From positions 1-40,699 of the forward strand of contig JACDCH010000056.1 in the NCBI GenBank assembly GCA_013694495.1: DNA of 40,699 bases, read 5' to 3'. Below, one piece after another: positions 1 through 8,150 of the stretch. Made by a program: the position numbers and the translations under genes. The stretch's first letter is position 1, and each line of letters begins with the position of its first letter. This stretch comes from Acidimicrobiia bacterium. GTDB taxonomy: Bacteria; Actinomycetota; Acidimicrobiia; Acidimicrobiales; JACDCH01. Under the pieces are notes generated by a model. It was not told the origin of the DNA. It searched no databases and saw only the letters and a list, made by a program, of their open reading frames with translations.

Positions 1-123
1 AACGCCATCCTGGGTTGGTGGTGGGCCGACCCGCTCGCCGGTGTCGGCATTGCCGGCCTCGCCCTCCTCGAGGCGCGCCGCACCTGGACCGCCGAGTCCT
101 TGGCCGACACGTGCTGCGCATGA
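1..123 (+). CDS. Cation transporter (CDF-like), C-terminal end only
   Basis: Partial gene entering from the left edge; 40 codons are visible before a TGA at 121-123. The peptide contains a WWWADPLAG stretch followed by a hydrophobic helix and a short Cys-containing end (TCCA). A GWWW-DPLA motif in the last transmembrane helix is typical of cation diffusion facilitator and small related cation transporters, which export divalent metals such as zinc. The stop overlaps the ATG of the next gene by four bases (ATGA), so the two are probably co-transcribed and translationally coupled. The metal-binding residues lie outside the window, so the substrate cannot be judged. Confidence 0.6.
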   Translation, partial: NAILGWWWADPLAGVGIAGLALLEARRTWTAESLADTCCA

Positions 124-1169
124 GCAGCATGTCGGCTGCCGCCCCGCGTGGCATGACCCGGTGCGCGGCGGCTGCGGTCCTGTTCGGGGCGACCACCCCG
201 CTCGCGTCGCGTATGGCTGACGACACCACCGCCCCGGTGCTGGCTGGGCTCCTCTACATCGGTGCCGCCGTCGCGGTCGTGCCCTTCGCCCGACGCCAGT
301 CCGTCGACCCGGCCGCGTTCCGGCGGGGCGGTCGACGCCTCGCCGTGGCCGTGGTCGCAGGAGGGTTCCTCGGGCCGCTCCTGTTGACCGCCGGGCTGGC
401 TCGCACCCCGGCGGCCACGGCGTCGCTCCTGTTGAACCTCGAGCTCGTCGCCACCACGATCCTGGCGGCGCTGCTCTTCCACGAGCACATCGGACGGCGG
501 GTGGCGACCGGCACCGTCGCGGTCGCAGGCGCAGGAGTCGTGCTCGTGTGGAGCGGGGCCCCCGAACCGCGTCTCGGGGCGCTGCTCATCGCCGGGGCGT
601 GCGTCTGCTGGGGGCTCGACAACTGCGTGACCGCCGATCTCGACCAGATCTCACCCGAGCACATCACCGTCGCCAAAGGGGTGATCGCCGGAAGCACCAA
701 CCTCGCCCTCGGCGTCGCCCTCGGCGCGGCGATGCCCTCGATCGGCCTTGTCCTCGGTGCGCTTGCCGTCGGCGCCCTCGGCTACGGGGCGTCAATCACC
801 CTCTGGGTCGCAGGTGCCCGGGACATCGGCGCCGCCCGGGGCCAGTTGCTCTTCGCCTCCGCCCCCTTCCTCGGCGTCCTGGTCGCCTGGGTCGCCCTCG
901 GCGACCAGGTCCGCACCGCCGAGGTCGCGGCGCTGGCCCTCGCCGCGTTCGGAGTGTCGAGAGTCGTCGGCTCCCACCACCTCCACGACCACCACCACCA
1001 GGCGACGGACCACGACCACGAACACGTGCACGACGACGGCCACCACGTCCACGCGCACCCCGACCTCGACCAACGCGTCCGGCACAGCCACGGGCACCGC
1101 CACGCACCGACCCGGCACGCGCACCCCCACGTCCCTGACCTCCACCACCGCCACGTCCACGCCGACTGA
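120..1169 (+). CDS. EamA/DMT-family permease with histidine-rich C-terminal tail
   Basis: 349 residues from the ATG that overlaps the stop of the upstream transporter; an in-frame start further up would run through that gene. Residues about 15-285 form around ten hydrophobic segments in two repeats, as in EamA (drug/metabolite transporter) permeases, including the typical end-of-repeat patterns LLLNLELVATTILAALLF and LFASAPFLGVLVAWVALGD. From about residue 286 to the end the protein switches to a soluble tail with roughly 25 histidines in 64 residues (HDH, HVH, HGH, HPH patterns). Such a tail usually binds Zn, Ni or Co. With a cation transporter directly upstream, a role in metal movement or buffering is inferred; EamA proteins themselves have varied substrates. 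Confidence 0.8.
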   Translation: MSSMSAAAPRGMTRCAAAAVLFGATTPLASRMADDTTAPVLAGLLYIGAAVAVVPFARRQSVDPAAFRRGGRRLAVAVVAGGFLGPLLLTAGLARTPAATASLLLNLELVATTILAALLFHEHIGRRVATGTVAVAGAGVVLVWSGAPEPRLGALLIAGACVCWGLDNCVTADLDQISPEHITVAKGVIAGSTNLALGVALGAAMPSIGLVLGALAVGALGYGASITLWVAGARDIGAARGQLLFASAPFLGVLVAWVALGDQVRTAEVAALALAAFGVSRVVGSHHLHDHHHQATDHDHEHVHDDGHHVHAHPDLDQRVRHSHGHRHAPTRHAHPHVPDLHHRHVHAD

Positions 1170-1360
1170 GTTCTTCGCCGTCACTCGCTTCGCTCCGTTG
1201 TTCCGCCGCACGTCCTGAGCCGGCAGCGACCGGCATGGCCCTCGCGTGCGTCGATGTCAGGCGCGAAGACGCTCGCTCTTCTTTGCCATCGCAGCGCTCG
1301 CCGAATCGGAGGTGCCTGGCTGAGGGGGTCCCGTGCGCCTCATCGCCAGGCAGCATAGGG

Positions 1361-1397
1361 TTGACACGCTACATGCATTCATAACAAGAATAGTGCC
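1361..1397 (+). promoter_or_regulatory. AT-rich leader with TTGACA box before tetR
   Basis: The 228-base gap 1170-1397 holds no gene I can support. Its last 40 bases are markedly AT-rich for this window. A consensus -35 box TTGACA lies at 1361-1366; the best -10 candidates (around 1384-1392, AAGAAT-like) are weak. No Shine-Dalgarno sequence precedes the ATG at 1398, so the following TetR gene may have a very short leader. TetR proteins often bind their own promoter, but no clear palindrome is visible here. Confidence 0.4.
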
Positions 1398-2003
1398 ATG
1401 AAGAACGGAGGTCGCCGGAGCTACTCGAGCCCGTTGCGGGCGGAGCAGGCGGCGGCGACTCGTGACCGGATCGTCGACGCCACCGTGGCGTTGCTGCAGG
1501 GCGCGGACCCTGGGTCGTTCGGGATGCAGGATGTCGCCGACCAGGCCGGCGTCTCCCTGCGGACCGTCTACCGCGTGTTCCCCACCAAGGACGACCTCCT
1601 CGACGGCGTGCTCGCAGCGATCAAGGAGCGCTTCGACCAGATCGCGGGCACCCCTCCGACGACCCGTGAGGAGTTCGACGCCTCGGTCGCCGGCGCGGTG
1701 CGGGCCGTCTACGAGCTCGAACCGCTCTATCGAGCGCTGTTCGCGACGATCGCTGGGCGCGAGACCCACCAACGGGGAGCGGGCGAGCGCCAAGCGACCT
1801 TCGAAGCCGCCTTCGCCGACGACCTCGCCGGGCTCCCGCCGGAGCAGGTCCAGATGGTGGTGTCCCTGCTGCACCTGTTGACGTCGTCGCGGTCGGTGCT
1901 CTGGCTGAAGGACTACGCCGGGCTGGACGCAGATCGGGCCAGCGCCGCGATCGGATGGGCGGTGGCGGCCCTCGCCACCGCGGCACGGGAGGGGGAACGA
2001 TGA
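1398..2003 (+). CDS. TetR/AcrR family transcriptional regulator
   Basis: 201 residues. The N-terminal 70 residues have the TetR helix-turn-helix: TRDRIVDATVALL, then MQDVADQAGVSLRTVYRVF followed by PTKDDLLDGVL, the typical recognition helix and capping segment. The rest is a helical ligand-binding domain with no recognisable ligand signature. The stop TGA overlaps the start of the next gene by four bases (ATGA at 2000-2003), so it is coupled to the PEP-utilising enzyme gene. That arrangement suggests it controls its own operon; the effector is unknown. Confidence 0.9.
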   Translation: MKNGGRRSYSSPLRAEQAAATRDRIVDATVALLQGADPGSFGMQDVADQAGVSLRTVYRVFPTKDDLLDGVLAAIKERFDQIAGTPPTTREEFDASVAGAVRAVYELEPLYRALFATIAGRETHQRGAGERQATFEAAFADDLAGLPPEQVQMVVSLLHLLTSSRSVLWLKDYAGLDADRASAAIGWAVAALATAAREGER

Positions 2004-3649
2004 CGATCGAGTGGCGGGCACCGGCGGGCGGGCTCTGGGAGCTCGAGACCCTGCACGTGAAGGGCGGCCAGCCACGGCTCTTCCAACACCGGGCGCCGCG
2101 GGCGTTCCGCGAGGGCTTCGCCGCCGCGGCGATCCGCTACGGCCTGCCCATCGACCACCTCGAGATCCGTTTCGTCAACGACCACTGCTACGCCCGCATG
2201 CGGGCGGTGGGCGCCCCCGAGCCGAAGCCTGGCAAGGCGAGCAGCCCGCCTCCAGCGCTCGTGCTCAGGGTGCTCACCCGCGTGCATCCCAAGCTGCGGC
2301 GCCGGAACCGGGCGGCGCAGCGGGCCATCGAGCAGAAGCTCTGGCACGAGGACCGCCGAAGGTGGGAGGAGCAGGACCGGTCATCGATGCTGGCCACCGG
2401 TCGTGCCCTGCAAGCCGAACCGCTCGGCCAACTCGACGACGATGCCCTGGTCGACCACCTCCGCCGGGCCGCCGATCACCTCGAGCGGGGCATCGGCATG
2501 CACCTCGGCCTCATCCCGGTCCACAACCTCCCCGTCGGCCGCCTCGTCCAGGCCTCCCGAACCTGGGGCATCGCCGATGACGAGACCTTCGCACTCCTTG
2601 CCGGGAGCTCACCGGCGTCCACCGCATCCGCCGGGGGACTCGCCGCAATCGCCCGGGCCTGCGCCGAAGCCGGCGTTGACCCCGGGTCGCTCGACGACGT
2701 CCGCGGCGCCGGCCCGGCCGCCGCCGGTGCTCTGGACGCGTACCTCGCCGACCACGCATGGCGGGCGGTCACGCAGTACTCCCCACGCGGCCTCACGCTG
2801 ATCGAGCAACCCGACCTCCTGGTGCAGGCGATCCGCTCGGCCTCGACCGAGGCGGCGCTCCCCGCGGCCCCCGACATCGACGCGGTGCGGTCCCGCGTCC
2901 CCGCCACCGACCGTGCCCGCTTCGACGACCTCCTCGACGACGCCCGCCGCTGCTACGGCACCCGAGACGACAACGTCGCGCTCACCTTCATCTGGCCGGC
3001 CGGACTCACCCGACGGGCCCTACTCGAGTGCGGCGGACGGCTCGCCGACCGGGGCCTGCTCGGCGACGCCCGCCACGTCTTCGCCCTCGGCGCTGCACGG
3101 CGACACCGCCCTCGCTGCGGTGGCGGCCGACCGGACCGTACAGCTCGACGCGGCCGACGCCGACGGCGCCCCGGCCCACCTGGGCGACGCGGAGGGCCCC
3201 GCCCGACCCCGGCCTGTTCCCGGCACCGATGGCCGAGCTGGTCGGAGCCATTCTGCTCGAGTTCGAGCTCGAAGCGGCGATGGAGGGCGAGCAGCGCGCT
3301 GCCACCCTGGTCCGGCGAGGACGTCGGCATCGGCACCGTCCCCTATACCGGGCGGGCCTGCGTCGCCGCCGACGCCGAGGAGGCGCTCCGACGGCTCCGG
3401 GAGGGCGACGTCCTCGTCACCACCCTCACGACGCCATCGTTCGAGGCGGTCATGCCCATCGCCGGAGCCGTCGTCACAGAGGTCGGCGGGCTGATGAGTC
3501 ACACCGCCATCTGCTGCCGCGAGTACGGCATCCCGGCGGTGGTGCACGTCGCCGGGGCCACCGCCCACATCCCCGACGGTGTACCGGTCACCGTCGATCC
3601 CTCGACGGGCCGCGTGCTCGTCGGGTCCGCCATTCCCTGCATCACCTGA
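2000..3649 (+). pseudogene. PEP-utilising enzyme (mobile domain), three frameshifts
   Basis: Starts at the ATG overlapping tetR. The N-terminal about 360 residues are in one frame. Recognisable sequence then moves by +1 near 3085-3100 (LHGDTALAAVAADRTVQ), again near 3192-3202 (DPGLFPAPMAELVGAILL) and again near 3300-3315, returning to the original frame (SGEDVGIGTVPYTGRACV). The last 110 residues are a PEP-utiliser mobile (phosphohistidine) domain with GGLMSHTAICCREYGIPAVV; the His in SHTAI matches the phospho-acceptor of PEP synthase and pyruvate phosphate dikinase. The N-terminal part has no ATP-grasp motif that I can see, so this is a PEP-synthase-related protein rather than PpsA. The three shifts restore frame together, so either sequencing errors or a real pseudogene is possible. 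Confidence 0.7.
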
Positions 3650-3886
3650 GGAGCACGTCCATGCACCGAACTCGAGCCTGCTTCGTCGCGCCTGTGGCGG
3701 TCGCGAGCGCGCCGCGACCCGACCGCCATGTCGGCCTGCGCTGCTCGCTGACACGCCATACGCGGTCGATCAGACCGGTCGCATCGTCGCTGCTGTTGGC
3801 CCTGTGCCTGTCCCCTTCGCCACGTTGCGGCTGGCCCAGCACGGCTGGGGCATCGCAGAGCGACCGACCCGAGCATCGGCTTCGAC

Positions 3887-3958
3887 ACGGATGCAGGCGT
3901 CGGAGGCGAAGCGGGAGGTCAACCAGTCGATCGATCCGTCCCGGCCCTCGACGCCGGC
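3887..3958 (-). pseudogene. Possible GH15 (glucoamylase-type) N-terminal relic
   Basis: The 318-base gap 3650-3967 contains no intact gene. On the minus strand a stretch of 24 codons reads GRDGSIDWL followed by a short RFASDACI segment, which resembles the start of glycoside hydrolase family 15 proteins (GRDGSIDWLC-PRFDSDACF). The similarity ends on both sides and there is no start codon in a sensible position, so it looks like a scrap of a lost gene. Chance similarity cannot be excluded at this length. Confidence 0.3.
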
Positions 3959-3967
3959 ACGGGCCCT

Positions 3968-4441
3968 ATGTTGGTGGCCGTGAAGGTGCTGGTCGCGCTC
4001 GACGAATCGGCGGTGTCGATCCACGCGGCCCGTGAGGCCGTGCGGCTCTTCGCATCGTCCGACGCGGAGTTCCTCGTGATCAACGTCGCTCGCAGTCCGA
4101 CCCCGTGGATCTACCCGGCCGGGTACGGCGTCGCCGCCGCCATGCCACCGCTCGACCTACAACAGCTCGCTGAGCCGTCGGAATCCGACGTCGCCGCCAC
4201 CGCGGCGAGGGCGGGCATCGACGATGCCGAGGTGCTCACCGACGTCGGGGACCCCGTCGCCTGCATCTGCGCGGCCGCCGAGGACCACGATGTCGATGTC
4301 GTCGTCGTGGGCTCCCATGACCGCGGCGTGCTGTCGAGGCTGCTCGACCCGTCGGTCGCAGCTGGGGTCGTGAAGGGCACGTACCGCCCGGTCCTCGTCG
4401 TCAGCGGCACGCCGCCCGAACCGACCGGCGCCGCAGGGTAG
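3968..4441 (+). CDS. Universal stress protein (UspA family)
   Basis: 157 residues from the ATG at 3968; a GTG at 3980 is an alternative start and fits the usual family beginning (VKVLVALDES). One Usp domain fills the protein: beta strand and DES near the N-terminus, and VDVVVVGSHDRGVLSRLL followed by VVKGTYRPVLVV at the end. ATP-binding members carry G-x2-G-x9-G-S/T; here the last part reads LLDPSV instead of LLGSV, so the final glycine is missing and nucleotide binding may be altered. It faces the superoxide dismutase gene tail to tail, in a neighbourhood of stress and membrane genes. Confidence 0.88.
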   Translation: MLVAVKVLVALDESAVSIHAAREAVRLFASSDAEFLVINVARSPTPWIYPAGYGVAAAMPPLDLQQLAEPSESDVAATAARAGIDDAEVLTDVGDPVACICAAAEDHDVDVVVVGSHDRGVLSRLLDPSVAAGVVKGTYRPVLVVSGTPPEPTGAAG

Positions 4442-4462
4442 CCACCAGCGCACCCCTCACGG

Positions 4463-4474
4463 CCCCGATCGGGG
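4463..4474. terminator. Perfect 12-base palindrome between convergent genes
   Basis: CCCCGATCGGGG lies in the 44-base gap between the converging universal stress protein and superoxide dismutase genes. It has no loop and no T run, so it may only be a weak bidirectional terminator. Confidence 0.25.
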
Positions 4475-4485
4475 GATGGCGATGA

Positions 4486-5145
4486 TCACGGCCGGTCTGG
4501 CGGGGCTTGAGAGTCGAGGCTGGCGAGGTCGAGGCGGGCGGCGACCCGGGGCCAGTCGATGATGGCCCAGATGGTGTCGAAGAACGCGCCCTTGTCGTTC
4601 TCGTACTGCAGGTAGTAGGCGTGCTCCCAGGCGTCGATGGCGAGGATCGGCACCGTGCCTTGGCCGTGGTTGCCCTGATGGTCGTAGGTCTGCTCGATGA
4701 CGACGCGGCGGCCCGTCGGTTCCCACGACGCCAGAGCCCACCCCGAGCCCTGGATGGTGCTGGCCGCTTCGATCATGTGGGTCTTGAAGGGCGCGAAGCC
4801 TCCGAAGTTGGCATCGAGCTGCTCAGCGACCCAACCGGTCGGTTCGCCGCCGCCGTCGGGGGAGAGACACTGCCAGAACAGGCTGTGCAGCACGTGGCCG
4901 GACAGGTTGAACGCCAGGTTCTTCTCCAGCATCGAGAGCTGGGTGTAGTCGTTGCCGGTCCGTGCTTCCTGCAAGCGTTCGATCGCTCGGTTGGCGCCGG
5001 CGACGTAGGTGGCGTGGTGCTTCGAGTGGTGGAGCTCCATGATGCGAGACGAGATGTGCGGTTCGAGCGCGCCGTAGTCGTAGCGGAGATCAGGCAACCG
5101 GTAGATCTGGTCGCTGGCATCGCCGGCATCGCTGGTCGTGGTCAT
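4486..5145 (-). CDS. sodA: Superoxide dismutase, Fe/Mn family
   Basis: 219 residues, cytoplasmic Fe/Mn superoxide dismutase that converts superoxide to peroxide and oxygen. All four metal ligands are visible: His39 in MELHHSKHH, His87 in GHVLHSLFW, and Asp171 and His175 in DAWEHAYYLQY. At the position that is Gln in E. coli MnSOD there is His156 (YDHQGNHG), as in mycobacterial enzymes, so metal preference cannot be assigned from this alone. The N-terminus carries about 12 extra residues before the conserved YRLPDLRYDYGALEPHIS. No signal peptide is seen. The gene is convergent with a universal stress protein and downstream of a LapA-like gene on the same strand. Confidence 0.95.
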   Translation of the reverse strand: MTTTSDAGDASDQIYRLPDLRYDYGALEPHISSRIMELHHSKHHATYVAGANRAIERLQEARTGNDYTQLSMLEKNLAFNLSGHVLHSLFWQCLSPDGGGEPTGWVAEQLDANFGGFAPFKTHMIEAASTIQGSGWALASWEPTGRRVVIEQTYDHQGNHGQGTVPILAIDAWEHAYYLQYENDKGAFFDTIWAIIDWPRVAARLDLASLDSQAPPDRP

Positions 5146-5217
5146 GATCGGGTTCTCCCGTCGAGGTGCATCGGTGTGTCGGTCGGTCGTCTGCAGGCGA
5201 TGCCGACGTCGACTCCA

Positions 5218-5338
5218 AGGGGTGCATGTCGTTGTCGGTGTGGACCCGGATCACGTTCTTGTCGACGTCGCGGTTGGGGATGATGACGGACTCGCCGTCG
5301 TCGGTGGTGAGCCGGGCTTGGTCCACCATCGGCTGCAT
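5218..5338 (-). pseudogene. Short MscS-like C-terminal fragment (tentative)
   Basis: An ATG directly follows the stop of the LapA-like gene and opens about 40 codons reading DDGESVIIPNRDVDKNV and then IRVHTDN. The pattern DG-x-VIIPN is the beta-domain signature of small mechanosensitive channels. The frame continues into the start of the superoxide dismutase gene, where it loses any likeness and stops at 5090. No membrane helix is present, so it cannot be a working channel. It is either a remnant or a small unrelated peptide. Confidence 0.25.
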
Positions 5339-5690
5339 TCAGCTGCGGCCCAACCGGCGTCGAGCGGTGCTGAGGGTTTGGTGGCGGTCCGAGGCCCGAG
5401 TCCGCGCCCTGTGCCAGGCCAGCTTGGCGGCCTCCCAGACGATGGCGCCAATGACCAGGGTGATCGCCAACAGCAGCCACTGGGGCATCTCGAAGTCGAA
5501 CCACAACCACTCCACACCGGTCGAATGCCCGTTCTGGACGATCAGCAGCGCCGCCGCTACCGCAGCCATCGCGCCGACGAGCAGACCCCACCGGAACGGT
5601 CGGCGCTTCTCGATCGAACGAAGATCATCGGCCAATGCTTTGGTCGTCCGTCGGTGGGTTCACCGACGTCTTGCCACCGGTTGTGGTCAT
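5339..5690 (-). CDS. LapA-like (DUF1049) membrane protein, probable 1-base frameshift
   Basis: From a TTG at 5635 the frame gives 98 residues with two membrane helices (RWGLLVGAMAAVAAALLIV and LLLAITLVIGAIVWEAAKL) separated by WLWFDFEMPQW, the layout of LapA/DUF1049 envelope proteins. No ribosome site precedes that TTG. At 5690, however, an ATG follows a strong AAGGAGG and opens MTTTGGKTSVNPPTDDQSIG, which stops at 5625 in a different frame. Removing one C in the GGCC at about 5630-5633 joins the two into one protein of about 116 residues. I therefore take 5690 as the true start and suspect an indel. Divergent from the DUF2254 gene. Confidence 0.65.
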
Positions 5691-5892
5691 GTTGCCTCCT
5701 TGGTTCCAGCGTCGTCCGGGGATCGATCCAGCGCGCGATGGACTCGTGAGCGGCAGTTCCAGCTGCGGACCGGGCGGGGCGCCCACAGCGTCGAACGCGG
5801 GCCCGCATACCCCATCCCGCGCGGTCCGAGTCTTGGGCCCGCGCTCAAGGCCCGATGCCGTTAGCCAAGCCGGAAACCGAGAGACTGGAGCG

Positions 5893-6848
5893 ATGCGCCT
5901 TCGACTGAGCTCGTTGAAGGAGCGGGTCCGGGCCAGCCTGTTCTTCGTTCCCATGCTGGCGGTGATCGGCGCCATCGCCTTCGGGCTCGTCGCCCTTGGC
6001 CTGGACGGGCACATCGACCCGGCCACCGACCTGCCACTGGGGTTCACGTCGACCGTGGACAGCGCCAGAGTCGTCCTGAGCACGATCGCCGGTGCCACCA
6101 TCACCTTCGCCGGCATCGCCTTCTCGATCTCGCTGCTCACCATCCAGCTCGCATCGAGCCAGTACTCGCCGCGGGTCGTGCACACCCTGTTCCGTGACCC
6201 GTTCAACAAGCGGGTCATGGCCCTGGTCGTCGGAACCTTCACCTACTGCGTCGTCGTGCTGCGCTCCATGCGATCATCGCTCGAGGACGGTGGCGATCCC
6301 AACATCCCGAACCTGTCCGTGGCCATCGCCGTCGTCCTGGGCATCACCACCATCCTCGCCATCGTCGCCTTCATCAATCACAGCGCCCACACGATGGACA
6401 TCAGCGAGATCCTCGAACGGGTCGAACACGACGCCATCGTTCACATCCGCGATGAATGGACGTCGGCCGGCACCGGCGACGGTCGGCACGACCCCGTGCC
6501 CACCGTGGAGGAACCCGTCCACATCGTGCGCTTCGAACGCAGCGGATGGGTCCAACAGGTCGACCTCGACAAGCTCCTGGAGTGCGCACCCGACGACACG
6601 CTGGTGCGCTTGGACACCTTTCCCGGGCGTTACGCCGTGGAAGGAACACCGTTGTGCGCGCTGTCGCTGCCACCCGAGAACCGTGAGCAAACCGAACGCG
6701 GCTTGCGCAACGCCATCGGCCTGGGCGGCACCCGAACGATGCAGCAAGACGTCTCCTACGGCCTGCGCCAGCTGGCCGACGTCGCGCTCAAGGCCCTCTC
6801 ACCCGGCATCAACGACCCGACGACCGCTCAGGACGCGATCTTCCAGGT
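5893..6848 (+). pseudogene. DUF2254 membrane protein, C-terminus lost
   Basis: Start at ATG 5893, giving RLSSLKERVRASLFFVPML, the family N-terminus. About four membrane helices follow, with the conserved TIAGATITFAGIAFSISLL, LTIQLASSQYSPRVV and VGTFTYCVVVLR blocks, then a soluble part with SGWVQQVDLDKLL and ALSPGINDPTTAQDAIF. These match DUF2254 (predicted inner-membrane protein of unknown function). Family members continue about 100 residues further; here recognisable sequence stops at about 6846, exactly where a hairpin begins. The open frame runs on to 7194, but only as the antisense of the hemerythrin gene. So the gene is truncated or the contig is wrongly joined here. The 257 bases upstream (5691-5892) form the divergent promoter region with the LapA-like gene; no clear boxes seen. 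Confidence 0.75.
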
Positions 6849-6873
6849 GACCCCGCCGTCGGGGTCACCCTGG
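6843..6873. terminator. Strong hairpin at the end of the DUF2254 homology
   Basis: CCAGGTGACCCC, six-base loop, then GGGGTCACCCTGG: a 12-base stem with one bulged C. It lies between convergent genes, so it could be a bidirectional terminator, but there is no T run on either side. It also sits exactly at the point where DUF2254 sequence stops. Confidence 0.5.
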
Positions 6874-6893
6874 TGCCGCGCCCGCTGGTCGGT

Positions 6894-7610
6894 TCACGCG
6901 AGGCCGAGGCGTGACGCCAGCGCGGCGACGTCGGCGGGGGAGAGGAGAGAGCCGACCAGGCGCCACACGCCGTCGAAGACCTCGGCAGGAGCGCCGGCCT
7001 GCAGGCCACCGAGGAGCTCGGTGCGGTCGTCGATGTTCATGGCGGGGATCATGAGGGCGAGGGACTGGCCCATCTCGGCCGGCGGGATCGAGCCGATGAT
7101 CTGCCGGTGCACGCCGACGACCGCCTCGACACCGATGGCCGCTTCGAGGCCGGGCATGATGACGCGCTCCTCGAGGTCCTGGTGGGCGAGGTAGCTGCTG
7201 GTGAAGGAGGCGAGGTCGAGGTGGAGGAGGTGCAGGAGCCGCCGCTCGTCGCCGGCCGGCGCGTCGGCCGCCTCGGCGGCGAGGAGGACCAGCCCTTGGG
7301 CGCGCCCCTCGAAGCTCAGGTGGTCGACCGCGACCTGGTCGCGCACGTCCGGCAGGTGAATCTCGAGCAGTGGTTGGATGGCGGCGTCCTCGTGCTCGGC
7401 GTGCGACTCGAGCATCCGCTCGACGTCGGCGACGTGCGCGGCGAGGGCGCAGCGGCCGCCCCGGTCGGACGGGTCGGTGGCGGCCGCGGTGGTCACGAGG
7501 GCGAACAGCTCGGCTCGAATGGCCTTGTGGATGTCCTTGTAGAGGTCGAAGGTGACCAGCTCGAAGCGGGCAGGGGCGGTGGTGATCTCGGTGATCGTCA
7601 TGGAGAGCAT
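6894..7610 (-). CDS. Hemerythrin HHE domain protein
   Basis: 238 residues from ATG 7610 (ATG 7601 is an alternative, three codons in). A four-helix hemerythrin-like domain covers residues about 15-170: His in YKDIHKAIRAELF, then ESHAEHEDAAIQPLLE, an HxxxE-like pair, and YLAHQDLEERVIMPGLE. These are the places where HHE proteins bind a di-iron centre that senses or carries O2, NO or reactive species. The last 65 residues are helical without a known domain. The gene is divergent from two PNPOx-fold genes across a 66-base promoter with a perfect inverted repeat, which suggests shared control. Confidence 0.82.
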   Translation of the reverse strand: MLSMTITEITTAPARFELVTFDLYKDIHKAIRAELFALVTTAAATDPSDRGGRCALAAHVADVERMLESHAEHEDAAIQPLLEIHLPDVRDQVAVDHLSFEGRAQGLVLLAAEAADAPAGDERRLLHLLHLDLASFTSSYLAHQDLEERVIMPGLEAAIGVEAVVGVHRQIIGSIPPAEMGQSLALMIPAMNIDDRTELLGGLQAGAPAEVFDGVWRLVGSLLSPADVAALASRLGLA

Positions 7611-7615
7611 CGTGA

Positions 7616-7632
7616 GGGTCCGCCACGGACCC
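7616..7632. promoter_or_regulatory. Perfect inverted repeat in divergent promoter (candidate operator)
   Basis: GGGTCCG, 3-base spacer CCA, CGGACCC: perfect 7-base arms, 17 bases in all, in the 66-base space between the hemerythrin ATG and the PNPOx GTG. It lies 6 bases from the hemerythrin start, well placed for autoregulation. The winged-helix protein encoded two genes away is a natural candidate to bind it (inference). Confidence 0.5.
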
Positions 7633-7676
7633 CGCTCCTGAAAGGGCGCTGAGCGAATGCTAAATACCTGCTGAAC

Positions 7677-8150
7677 GTGCTCGACGACGACACCCGCGCC
7701 CTGCTCGAAGCCGGCAGCTCGACGATCGTCGGGCTCGTCGACCGCGCCGGCGAACCCTTCGCCACCCGGGGATGGGGGAGCGTCGTGCTCGACGGAGAGC
7801 CGCTGCGCCTGCGGGTCCTGGTGGGCGCCGGGGCCTTCGCCGCCGCCGGGTACCACCCCGGCGCAGAGGCGCGCTTCGCCGTCGCGGTCACCGGGGCCGA
7901 GGTGCGCACGCTGGTGTCGGTGCAGGTGAAGGGGACGGCCGTCGCGCTGGACGAGGCCGACGACGACGACCGGCGCCGGACCGCCTCGTTCTGTGAGGAC
8001 TTCTTCGGCGCCGTGAAGGCGACCGACAACATCGACCGGGCGCTGATGGAGCGCCTCGTGCCGGCCGATCTCTGGGCCTGCACGATCGAGGTCGACGAGG
8101 TCTTCGACCAGACCCCGGGCCCCCGGGCCGGATCTCGGCTCGACCGGTGA
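7677..8150 (+). CDS. Single-domain PNPOx-fold flavin-binding protein
   Basis: 157 residues from GTG 7677; there is no earlier start that keeps clear of the divergent promoter. The pattern STIVGLVDRAGEPFATRGWG, then LRVLVGAG and later VQVKGTAVALDE, with a C-terminal LWACTIEVDEVFDQTPGP, is that of the split-barrel pyridoxamine 5'-phosphate oxidase-like family, which binds FMN, F420 or heme. No catalytic function can be read from it. The stop overlaps the next gene's GTG by four bases (GTGA), so the two are coupled. The neighbouring gene also contains a PNPOx domain, which suggests two related cofactor-binding parts of one sensor system. Confidence 0.8.
   Translation: MLDDDTRALLEAGSSTIVGLVDRAGEPFATRGWGSVVLDGEPLRLRVLVGAGAFAAAGYHPGAEARFAVAVTGAEVRTLVSVQVKGTAVALDEADDDDRRRTASFCEDFFGAVKATDNIDRALMERLVPADLWACTIEVDEVFDQTPGPRAGSRLDR

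Noticed and set aside
6849..7194. C-terminal extension of the DUF2254 frame
   Set aside because: Antisense of hemerythrin; no family similarity.
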